Shown: one piece after another, positions 9,601 through 15,639 of the stretch
Numbering within the stretch: the first letter of the stretch is position 1
Layout of the letters: every line of letters begins with the position of its first letter
DNA from: JAPLKB01 sp964532465
Lineage (GTDB): Bacteria > Desulfobacterota > Syntrophorhabdia > Syntrophorhabdales > Syntrophorhabdaceae
Assembly (NCBI GenBank): GCA_964532465.1
Contig: CAZHHX010000048.1
Span: 1 to 31,365 of the forward strand
Reading direction: 5' to 3'
DNA: 31,365 nt
Made by a program: the position numbers and the translations under genes
Notes under the pieces: generated by a model
The model's database searches: none
What the model was told of the DNA's origin: nothing
What the model saw: only the letters and a program-made list of their open reading frames with translations

Positions 9601-9970
9601 TCAAAGCCTCAAAATTAATCTCAATTGTTTCTCTGATCGAATTTTCAAGGGACTTCAAATTTTCTATTCTACTACTGTTTTTTTCCGGCCTGTTTTTCAA
9701 TATTTCATCTATGGGCCTGCCGGATGAGCCTTCAAAGGGCAAATCGAGGATTATCCTTTTCATCCATTCTATGATGCGGGAGCGCATCTCATGGGCGGCT
9801 TTATTGGTAAAGGTAATGGCTACAATGTTTGATATGTGTGTTTTGACAGGTGAATCGGCAATTTTGTCCTGAAGGAGGAGCTGCAGATACCTGAGGGCAA
9901 GATTGTATGTTTTTCCTGCTCCGGCTGAAGATTTTACGATGAGGATATGGGACAGAGCCCGGTCACTCAT
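6662..9970 (-). CDS. addA: AddA/RecB-type UvrD-like helicase with C-terminal nuclease domain
   Basis: The protein has 1102 residues with superfamily 1A helicase motifs in order: Walker A SSAGAGKT at 14-21, motif Ia AITFTNKAAHEM (51-62), motif II DEFQD (392-396), motif III GDKKQAIYRWRGG (423-435), motif IV-like SENYRS (458-463), and later GLQFPVVILP and motif VI MYVACTRAEKELYIF. A C-terminal PD-(D/E)XK nuclease ends with Asp1043 (VDRI), Asp1056 and Lys1058 in IVDFKTG. Helicase plus nuclease plus an adjacent Fe-S nuclease partner is the AddAB arrangement rather than RecBCD; no RecC or RecD is present. The start ATG 9970 overlaps the preceding membrane-protein stop by four bases (ATGA). Confidence 0.87.
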   Translation of the reverse strand: MSDRALSHILIVKSSAGAGKTYNLALRYLQLLLQDKIADSPVKTHISNIVAITFTNKAAHEMRSRIIEWMKRIILDLPFEGSSGRPIDEILKNRPEKNSSRIENLKSLENSIRETIEINFEALIKNFYDFNVSTIDSFVNLTLKASAFKLNLLPDFDISIDSATYIDIVLQECLQKILEDNTVRERFDRFLRNYIELEGEYVNWIPKDFLRDIISSFWQEEAKENATFIYKANISHIERIKNRIEEEITGLALYLKTTEGMKPDKRFINTIEQFSISKKSEIKGSSYFLRPTLAASLNKGSAQPDMEHEDLWRDILESLSMFYEAVSESKFSSYVDIYLLFKKVLSKEITHNKRLVLIEQLNTLLQHILDKEHFIPEIYYALSERYSHFLIDEFQDTNHLQWKNVEILAEEALSKGGTLFLVGDKKQAIYRWRGGKSELVDEVAMKYSAYPVYKLMLSENYRSDEYIVQFNNTVFNAANLSALIESASQEYSPDNTPKVMETYADAAQNFISSKAGKGYIRIERMAEQPDAQGQESIKDNFRFLSKDEKNGIVKERFRQLIQQIKERGVFQDKDIAVLVRRKEEARFIVRTLLENNFSVESEFTVNVRNNPLIQEMINFLSFINTPDNDLAFAGFLIGSIFRSRTQTAEGRINQWIEHVRITNNSGYLYEAFKEDYQDIWDEYFEYFFKRVGYLPLYELVVIFLKKWRILTAFPDDAPYFMHVCELIKAREAEGGNNLNKFLHFWNGNTSILFRDTHEGEKPFLLNTFEGTNAVKVMTIHRAKGLQFPVVILPFLKLNAFGVSDSRDKTKYFVREEEDMHLLYIKKDFTKYSRKLKKIYQEKEAEYLLDELNNMYVACTRAEKELYIFLGDSKRQKNFLIDYLFNMEHLKACVSGDIIGMGNQTNIAQEKDGVQEETKIEAEALLFDDLGDDIKWMEKIGANSEGMTGFFKEQLFAKKKGDVIHYILSLIIRLPDKYEGFLNTCVSAGIAKYAFHPYAHEIGKIIARIFQNPAFRKFFQPDEGALVYTEKEIIDIHGNTYKVDRITIRDSSIDIVDFKTGETRSEEHIRQIVHYAGLIEQIHPDNLIKKYILYLDEGQIKEI

Positions 9971-10557
9971 TTCGCACTTTCTGCCCCTCCGTGTTCACGC
10001 TGCAGCCGTTTCTGCCTCTTGAAGAGCGTAGTGAACGTGAGGCCGATGAGAATTATGCAGAGACTCGCGTCGAAATAGACCCACCCCGGTAAATTGAACA
10101 TGGAACTTCGCCGAAGAACAGACAGCCCGGCTGCCAAGGACATAAGGCAAGCCCAAACAAGGGTGATGAGGCGACATCCCTGGATAAACTTCGGGTCGCT
10201 CCATCGTTCTTTTGGCACGTCTCTTTGGGCATACTGCAAAGCAAATGGCTTTCCCACTAATATGGTTATCCACATAGTGCCGGCGAGGGCGGCGTTGGCC
10301 AATAAATCCATATTTTCTGCCACCCATATTACCTTGAAGAGATTCACGGAAACAGCGCAAAAGCAGAAAAAAAATAACGTTCCCCACTGAAGAATATAAC
10401 CACGTCTCAGTTCACCAAACCCGAATATAAGGGACGCAAAAAGACTTGCAATTATGGCTCCTTCCAGACTTGTCAAAGTGTGACCGGAAAAAAAGAGAAA
10501 GATCAGCCAGGGGAAAAAACCAAGTAACAAAACACCGAGTTCTTTTAAATCGCGCAT
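9967..10557 (-). CDS. Integral membrane protein of unknown function
   Basis: The 196-residue protein has about six hydrophobic segments (roughly 7-24, 33-48, 57-75, 86-101, 131-147 and 162-179) and a basic C-terminal tail. The phrase ILVGKPFALQYAQRDVPKERW, with a flanking Asp-Pro, looks conserved and probably faces the cytoplasm; I have seen similar sequences only in uncharacterised membrane proteins. A GGAGGG ribosome site lies three bases before ATG 10557. Its stop overlaps the AddA-like start by four bases, so it is co-translated with a DNA-repair pair. That link may be functional or merely operonic; nothing in the sequence decides. Confidence 0.7.
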   Translation of the reverse strand: MRDLKELGVLLLGFFPWLIFLFFSGHTLTSLEGAIIASLFASLIFGFGELRRGYILQWGTLFFFCFCAVSVNLFKVIWVAENMDLLANAALAGTMWITILVGKPFALQYAQRDVPKERWSDPKFIQGCRLITLVWACLMSLAAGLSVLRRSSMFNLPGWVYFDASLCIILIGLTFTTLFKRQKRLQREHGGAESAK

Positions 10558-10679
10558 ATACCCTCCAAAAAAATGTAGTCAATTTCTATAATGACTTTTT
10601 CGCTGTTCCATAAAAATGTGCATTTGACACTAAAACAATGCAAACACTCAATGTGAGCTGAAAGTATTTTTAAAAATAT

Positions 10680-11015
10680 TCAGATTTCCGGTATTCCCAC
10701 CAGAATATCTATTCCTTCAATTTTGACGGTATAATGCTCTACATCTCCAGTCTTTATTTCCATAAACCCGGTTTTTATCGTCCCGACAGCCTCTCCGGTT
10801 TTTACATTGAATTGAGCGCCATGACTTGGACAAGTGATAATGCCTCCTTTTAGAACGCCTCTTGCTAATGAGCCCCCGGCATGAGTGCATTTGTTGGCGA
10901 TGGCATAGTATGAACCATCCAAATTAACCAGAAGAACTTCCTTACCATTTACAAGAACGGTTGTCTTTGTGTTTGCAGGCAATTCGCCTGTTGCTGCAAC
11001 TCTTACGTATTCCAT
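10680..11015 (-). CDS. Rieske [2Fe-2S] ferredoxin-like protein
   Basis: The small protein (111 residues from the start chosen here) has both Rieske cluster motifs: CTHAGG and, 17 residues after the first His, CPSHGAQF. Together they give two Cys and two His ligands for a [2Fe-2S] cluster. The size fits free-standing ferredoxins of the bacterial Rieske family that feed electrons to oxygenases or nitrite-reductase-like enzymes. No such partner is in the window. Three in-frame ATGs lie at 11027, 11021 and 11015. Only the last has a ribosome site (GGAG six bases upstream, formed within the second ATG region), so it was chosen. The gene precedes the membrane protein by 122 bp on the same strand. 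Confidence 0.85.
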   Translation of the reverse strand: MEYVRVAATGELPANTKTTVLVNGKEVLLVNLDGSYYAIANKCTHAGGSLARGVLKGGIITCPSHGAQFNVKTGEAVGTIKTGFMEIKTGDVEHYTVKIEGIDILVGIPEI

Positions 11016-11362
11016 TCTCATCTCCATTCAAAGCATCAGATTTTGGCAAAAGAAACTTATCAAATCAAGTAATAATATTCCAGGTCATTGTAAAGGTAAA
11101 GGGAAAGTTGAGCTATAGAGTGTTGTCCGGATAATCGGCTGTACCGGCAGGCCGGGTAATATTTACAGCCCTGCGGAAATATTTTCCCGGCATGTAACCT
11201 TTTTGAAAAACACAAATATGCATATCTCACAATAAGAAAGGGCTGATAATGTTCAAAATCCATAGCCTGAGGGGATATACATATTGTCATTATCAGTGCG
11301 AATTCTACGGCATGAAATTTGCTCAATTGATGTTGCGGATACTATGTAAAAGGGGGTATTTT
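11016..11362. other. Divergent intergenic region between the Rieske gene and the unknown gene
   Basis: These 347 bases separate two divergent genes. Apart from a sigma70-like promoter candidate facing right (11108-11135), the stretch has a GC-rich patch around 11125-11185 with several short self-complementary pieces (CCGGCAGGCCGG) that could fold. I do not recognise a riboswitch class in it. Frames through it on both strands lack ribosome sites and are not convincing. Confidence 0.4.
11108..11135 (+). promoter_or_regulatory. Possible sigma70 promoter for the unknown gene at 11363
   Basis: TTGAGC (11108-11113) and GATAAT (11130-11135) are separated by 16 bases. The match is moderate. The transcript would carry a leader of about 220 bases containing the GC-rich patch. 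Confidence 0.3.
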
Positions 11363-11989
11363 ATGAATATAATCGGCGCGGAAAAAATATATGGCGCTGC
11401 GTTGGCGGATGCTGCAAGAGGATATGAAGGAAACAATAAATCCATCGTATCGTATCGGACCCGGACAAAGGGAGAAGATAATGTTTCCATTTCTGAGCAG
11501 GGCGCAATGATGGCAGGTCTTACAAGTAAACTGGGCATTGAGGGTCTCTTTAGCTATGCTCCAAAGATTCCCGGAGTGATCAACATTGAGGAGCTTGAAG
11601 AGTACGGACGTAAGTTTCTCGATGTGTATAATACTAAATTACAGAATATTTTCAAAGAAAGCGGCATTGACTCAAAGGAGCCTGTGGATCTGAAAACTGC
11701 TAAAGACGGCAGTATAGTTGTTGCAAATAGCCACCCCGACAAGATTAAAATTGAAAAACTCTTTAAGGAGAACGCGGAACTTGGCAATGAATATAAAAAG
11801 ATTAATAATATGCTCACCGTGGCCGCCGCAGGACGGGAAGCGTCAAAATTTCAGGAAGCGTACGCAAAGAATCAGGAAGCTGCCGTGGCACAGTATGACT
11901 ACCTTCTAACCACAAGGCTTGAAGGGATGACGCGGATATCGGACAAGGGCGCGGAGATTTTTTTCCATAGAGAGCAAAAGAGCCCATAA
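11363..11989 (+). CDS. Conserved-looking protein of unknown function
   Basis: The chosen start ATG 11363 gives 208 residues and has an AGGGGGT ribosome site six bases upstream. The frame is open further upstream to ATG 11249, but that extension is Cys- and Tyr-rich, lacks a ribosome site and looks non-coding. The protein is hydrophilic with no signal peptide or membrane segment. It contains an acidic/helical centre (INIEELEEYGRKFLDVY), a segment DGSIVVANSHPDKIKIEKLF that resembles a conserved core, and an Ala/Gln-rich helical end. I do not recognise a family. It is a single-gene unit closed by a strong terminator. Confidence 0.7.
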   Translation: MNIIGAEKIYGAALADAARGYEGNNKSIVSYRTRTKGEDNVSISEQGAMMAGLTSKLGIEGLFSYAPKIPGVINIEELEEYGRKFLDVYNTKLQNIFKESGIDSKEPVDLKTAKDGSIVVANSHPDKIKIEKLFKENAELGNEYKKINNMLTVAAAGREASKFQEAYAKNQEAAVAQYDYLLTTRLEGMTRISDKGAEIFFHREQKSP

Positions 11990-11990
11990 G

Positions 11991-12013
11991 CCCCGGTTCC
12001 CGCCGGGGTTTTT
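11991..12013 (+). terminator. Rho-independent terminator
   Basis: A six-base-pair all-GC stem (CCCCGG 11991-11996 with CCGGGG 12003-12008) closes a six-base loop and is followed by five T. It starts one base after the stop codon of the unknown gene. Confidence 0.85.
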
Positions 12014-12443
12014 AGAGTCTTCAGCACCCGCCAAGAAATGATGCTATAAATAGAGCTATGAATAATATTTTTATCATAGAAATGATTCTCCCATAATTAA
12101 GACAATGTTACAATCTCGATGAAAGACAGAAGATAAATGATGAGATTATCCGAAATGACATCTTTTTAATTGTACATTTAAGAAGATGAACAATGTGTAT
12201 TTTAAAATCTGTAAAAAATAAGTCTATTTTTTGTTTGACTTAACAACCTTCAAGGATATAAAAGTATAAGATAATCTCCTAAGAGATATTTGGAAGTTCC
12301 TCTTATAAATTACAATAAGAGTGAAACAATCAGGGCTGGAAACCAAAGAAGAAGCTGAGATTGATTAAATTTTCTTATAATGTTGTTCGAAGAGGATTAT
12401 TTCTGAAAAAACATTGATGTAAAGCTTAAACGGGGAGGTAAGT
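12014..12443. other. AT-rich intergenic region and long leader of the cstA-like gene
   Basis: These 430 bases between a terminator and the transporter start are strongly AT-rich and hold no gene. A promoter candidate lies at 12235-12262. Its leader (about 12270-12443) contains small hairpins: ATCTC/GAGAT near 12274-12287, CTCTTAT/ATAAGAG near 12299-12320, and an imperfect CAATCAG/CTGAGATTG pair near 12328-12364. I could not match them to a known riboswitch. They may nevertheless regulate the transporter. Confidence 0.4.
12235..12262 (+). promoter_or_regulatory. Sigma70-type promoter candidate for the cstA-like gene
   Basis: TTGACT at 12235-12240 and TATAAA at 12257-12262 are 16 bases apart, about 180 bases before the start codon. 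Both boxes match consensus at five of six positions. Confidence 0.5.
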
Positions 12444-14129
12444 ATGAACGCGGTTACTGTTCTTGTTCTGGGTTTTGTTGTTGCCTTTGTCGGCTATCGT
12501 TATTACGCAAAGTATATTGATTCGAAGATTATTAAAGCTGATCCGAAAAGAACGACCCCTGCAAAAATGTACATGGATGGCGTGGAATTTATGCCTACCA
12601 GCAAAAATATTCTTTTCGGATATCAGTTCAAGTCAATTGCCGGTGCGGCTCCGATTATCGGACCCATTATCGCAATCCAGTGGGGTTGGCTTCCCGCGTT
12701 GATCTGGATACTTGCCGGGGCATTTTTTATCGGCTGGGTTCAGGATTACTCAAGCGCGGCAATATCAATGAGAAATGAAGGCGCGTCTTTCGGAGGGCTG
12801 AGCCATAAGCTTATTTCACCGAGAGCCAGGATTATTCTCCTTGCATTTATTTATTTCTATCTGCTTCTTATCGCAGGAGCATTCGGAAACGTTGTGGTGA
12901 GCACTGCCATCGGACTTAAAGCGGCTCCCATGGCATGGCTGTTTCTAACTATTGCCGGCGTCCTTGCAGGCCAGATGATCTACCGGTGGAGGAGCGATAT
13001 TATCCTGACAACCGCTGTTACGGTAGTTATAGCCCTTCTTGGAATATGGCTCGGCACAATCGCCCCTTCCGACAGGATACTCGGTACGGAACTTTCCAAC
13101 AGCAGGGTTTTATGGGCCATCGCGGCCTTTGTTTTCTGCTATTTCGCGGCAGTGCTGCCTATTTGGAGGTTCGCCCTTCCCGTGAACTATGTCGCCTCAT
13201 ATATTGTTTTTCTCGGATTGTTTTTCGGGATAATCGGTGTTTTTATCATTCACCCGAATTTCACCCTGCCTGCGTATACGGATTTTTCAATAAAGGTCGG
13301 CCCTCTGTGGCCTATCATGTTTGTTACCATTGCCTGCGGAGCTGTTTCCGGTTGGCACAGTATTGTGTCGAGTTCCGGGACGGCGAGGCAATTAGAAAAT
13401 GAGCTGGATGCACGGCCTGTTGGCGCAGGAGTTATGTTTGTCGAAATGATGCTCGCATTATTTGCCCTTATTATTGCCGGAACGATTTACGCGTCCCCTG
13501 TAGAATACGGCGCTGCGATTGCAAAAGGTCCCGGCGTTATCTTTGCCGGAGGGGTAGCGAAATTTATGGGCGCCCTCGGCCTGCCTTTAAATCTGGGCAA
13601 TTCCTATGGCAGCGTTATGATGGTTGTTTTGGCTGTTACTATTATGCAGCTTGTTATTCGCTTTATGAGAGTGGCAACTTCGGAATTGTTAAGTGACATA
13701 AGTCCTGTATTCAGAAATGCCCATGTGGGAACATTCATAGCATGCGCCCTCGGCATGATACTTGTCTTAACAGGATGGTGGCAATATTTATGGGTCCTCT
13801 TCGGAGGGGCAAACCAGCTTATGGCTTCCCTGGCGCTCTTATTAGTAACAGCCTGGCTGATGTCTGAAGGCAAACCTGCCGCGTGGACATTCTATCCGAT
13901 GATCTTTATGTTTATTACAACCATTGCAGCCCTTCTCTATACATCATACAGCCTGCTGTATAAGGTTGTTTCAGGAGCGGTAAAGGGAGAGGCCCTTGTA
14001 GGCAACACCCTCATGGGGCTTGTAGGGCTTTTTCTTGTTGTGGCAGCCCTTATTCTGGGCTTTGAAGGTATTAAAGCACTGAACAGGTACAGAGTTATAA
14101 AAGCGCATACAGTAGCAGCAAAGGCATAG
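12444..14129 (+). CDS. CstA-family carbon starvation protein, short form (peptide/pyruvate transporter)
   Basis: The 561-residue protein is almost entirely hydrophobic, with roughly 15 membrane helices. It shows the CstA hallmarks: the early DGVEFMPTSKNILFGYQF stretch (about 46-63), SIAGAAPIIGPIIAIQWGW (64-82), the central SGWHSIVSSSGTARQLENE (about 303-321) and a late LWVLFGGANQLMASLALL segment. E. coli CstA and BtsT have about 700 residues and import peptides and pyruvate as proton symporters, so this is a shorter variant seen in various anaerobes. Substrate is not determined here. GGAGGT lies five bases before ATG 12444. It heads a plus-strand series with a 90-residue protein and two ArsA-like ATPases, a context E. 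coli CstA lacks. Confidence 0.87.
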   Translation: MNAVTVLVLGFVVAFVGYRYYAKYIDSKIIKADPKRTTPAKMYMDGVEFMPTSKNILFGYQFKSIAGAAPIIGPIIAIQWGWLPALIWILAGAFFIGWVQDYSSAAISMRNEGASFGGLSHKLISPRARIILLAFIYFYLLLIAGAFGNVVVSTAIGLKAAPMAWLFLTIAGVLAGQMIYRWRSDIILTTAVTVVIALLGIWLGTIAPSDRILGTELSNSRVLWAIAAFVFCYFAAVLPIWRFALPVNYVASYIVFLGLFFGIIGVFIIHPNFTLPAYTDFSIKVGPLWPIMFVTIACGAVSGWHSIVSSSGTARQLENELDARPVGAGVMFVEMMLALFALIIAGTIYASPVEYGAAIAKGPGVIFAGGVAKFMGALGLPLNLGNSYGSVMMVVLAVTIMQLVIRFMRVATSELLSDISPVFRNAHVGTFIACALGMILVLTGWWQYLWVLFGGANQLMASLALLLVTAWLMSEGKPAAWTFYPMIFMFITTIAALLYTSYSLLYKVVSGAVKGEALVGNTLMGLVGLFLVVAALILGFEGIKALNRYRVIKAHTVAAKA

Positions 14130-14178
14130 TATCAATTGTAGATTCTAAAAATTATGGATTAATAAAGGAGACGGCATC

Positions 14179-14451
14179 ATGAGCGATGATGAAAAAAAGA
14201 AAAGCGGTTTCTTTCAAGCTGTCAAAGAATTTGTGTATGGAGTGGCTGCCCATGACTCGGCAAGATTCGCGCTGAAAACACGGGCAAGTATGGAGCATCT
14301 TTTTATACTTATTACCATGGGTGATATGCTTGGTGTTCCTATTCTGCCGCCGTACTATTCTCTAAGACTGCTTCCTTATGTTGTTCCCCAGATTTCAACC
14401 TGGAAAAGAAGAATGTTGAGGGAAAAAGATTTAACCGACTCATTGGCTTAA
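14179..14451 (+). CDS. Small hydrophobic-core protein linked to CstA and ArsA-like ATPases
   Basis: This 90-residue protein starts with a charged Lys-rich head (1-20), has a hydrophobic middle (about 38-73) with LFILITMGDMLGVPILPP and LLPYVVPQI, and ends with a basic-acidic tail (WKRRMLREKDL). The middle could be one re-entrant or two short membrane segments joined by a Pro-rich turn. A strong AAGGAG site sits eight bases before ATG 14179. It lies 49 bp after the transporter stop and 47 bp before the first ArsA-like gene. I do not recognise a characterised family. Its position suggests an adaptor that docks the two cytosolic ATPases on CstA or on the membrane. Confidence 0.75.
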   Translation: MSDDEKKKSGFFQAVKEFVYGVAAHDSARFALKTRASMEHLFILITMGDMLGVPILPPYYSLRLLPYVVPQISTWKRRMLREKDLTDSLA

Positions 14452-14460
14452 AAGTTTGAG

Positions 14461-14485
14461 ATTTGAAAATTTCAAATTTGAAATT
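14461..14485. repeat. Two overlapping AT-rich palindromes before the first ArsA-like gene
   Basis: The 17-base ATTTGAAAATTTCAAAT (14461-14477) and the 18-base AATTTCAAATTTGAAATT (14468-14485) are each perfect inverted repeats and share ten bases, so they would form alternative hairpins. They sit just before the AGGAGG ribosome site of the next gene. This could be an operator, an mRNA switch or an intergenic repeat. Confidence 0.6.
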
Positions 14486-14498
14486 CTTATAGGAGGGG

Positions 14499-15479
14499 GT
14501 GGTTCCCATTTCTCTAACAAAGATATTTGAAAAGTATCCGGACAGACGTTACATCATGTTCGGCGGTAAAGGCGGCCTCGGCAAGACAACATTTTCTGCC
14601 GCAACAGCCTATTATCTGGCAAAACAGGGCAAGCGTGTTCTTGTTTTTTCCGTTGATCCTCAAGCTTCATTAAGTGATATTTTTCAGAAGAACATTTTTG
14701 GAAAAGGTCCCACAGAGATCATGCCGAACCTCTACGCGCAGGAAATTGACGCGGACCAGCGGGTAAAGGAATATCAGCAGGAAATCAGGCAGAAAATACT
14801 CGATATGTACGGTATGGACAAGATTCCTGAAGAGATTGAAAGCTATATACAGGCGGCAGCGGCGGAACCGGCCATGGAAGAGAGTGCAATTTTTGACGAG
14901 GTTGTGGATATCGTGGTAAAAGGCGGTTTTGACTATTACATATATGATCTTGTGCCTCTGGGACATGCTTTGTATTATCTCAGTATGGCATCAGTTTATG
15001 ACGAATGGATCGGCAAGATTACCGGTCTGCGCCAGCAGATGCGTGAATACGATCAGGTTGCTGCTGTAATGCGTCACGAGAAAGATGCAGAGGAAGATGC
15101 CATATTAAATGAGCTGCTCTACATCAAAGACCGTATTAATAAATCATCAGGAATACTTACCGATAAAGAACGTACAGCGTTTTTTTTCGTTGTCACTGCC
15201 GAGGAGATGGTAATTAATGATACTCTGAAGGCAGCGGGTCTTTTCGCAAAATTTGATGTGCCTTTAAGCGGCTATATAGTGAACCGTGTTTTACCGGAGG
15301 AACTGAAAAATCAACAGATTCCTGAGTATCTGAAAAATCGTCTTACCATGCAGGATCATTATCTGAAGGTTATTGACGATACCTTTAAAAACGAGATTCT
15401 TGCATATGTTCCTGAAATGGATCGTGACGTGACAGGTTTGCAGATGATTGAAAAGCTGGCAGAACGCATGTTTGACTAA
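14499..15479 (+). CDS. ArsA/GET3-like P-loop ATPase, first of a pair (catalytic-Asp-bearing)
   Basis: The 326-residue protein has the deviant Walker A FGGKGGLGKT (21-30, Lys24 and Lys29) typical of ArsA/GET3/MinD-type dimeric ATPases. Switch I reads SVDPQASLSD (51-60) with the catalytic Asp53 kept but His replaced. The usual DTAPTGH signature is altered to DLVPLGH (150-156) and lacks the following Arg. There is no cysteine, so arsenite binding as in ArsA is excluded. No membrane segment is visible. The start is uncertain: GTG 14499 lies only two bases after AGGAGG 14491-14496, while ATT 14508 would have better spacing; homology to the next gene begins at about residue 5. It probably pairs with the following paralog. 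Confidence 0.85.
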   Translation: MVPISLTKIFEKYPDRRYIMFGGKGGLGKTTFSAATAYYLAKQGKRVLVFSVDPQASLSDIFQKNIFGKGPTEIMPNLYAQEIDADQRVKEYQQEIRQKILDMYGMDKIPEEIESYIQAAAAEPAMEESAIFDEVVDIVVKGGFDYYIYDLVPLGHALYYLSMASVYDEWIGKITGLRQQMREYDQVAAVMRHEKDAEEDAILNELLYIKDRINKSSGILTDKERTAFFFVVTAEEMVINDTLKAAGLFAKFDVPLSGYIVNRVLPEELKNQQIPEYLKNRLTMQDHYLKVIDDTFKNEILAYVPEMDRDVTGLQMIEKLAERMFD

Positions 15480-15604
15480 TTCCAATTAGCGTTCATTATG
15501 TCACCATCGTTTGCGGCGTCCTTTTGCATCCACGACGTACTGATTGTACGCCTCCGGTGCCTCGTCCTTGCCGCCTCGGCGCCATTTCGAATGCAAATTG
15601 GAAT
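15479..15604. mobile_element. MITE-like element with imperfect 16-bp terminal inverted repeats
   Basis: The 126-base insert between the two ArsA-like genes is bounded by ATTCCAATTAGCGTTC (15479-15494) and its near reverse complement (15589-15604, equivalent to ATTCCAATTTGCATTC). That is 14 of 16 matching positions, the first nine perfect. Inside is GC-rich sequence unlike its surroundings, including a CGTAC/GTACG hairpin with loop TGATT (about 15535-15549). It encodes no convincing protein. The left terminus begins in the last base of the upstream gene's TAA stop. There is no transposase, so any movement would depend on one elsewhere. Confidence 0.55.
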
Positions 15605-15639
15605 AAGCCCGGACAAAGAAGCAAAAAAGGAGTTTCACA

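Noticed and set aside
12328..12370. CTGAGATT in the cstA leader as part of a TPP riboswitch
   Set aside because: The other obligatory TPP element (CCTGATCTGG-like with the GGATAA core) is missing and the gene is not a thiamine gene.
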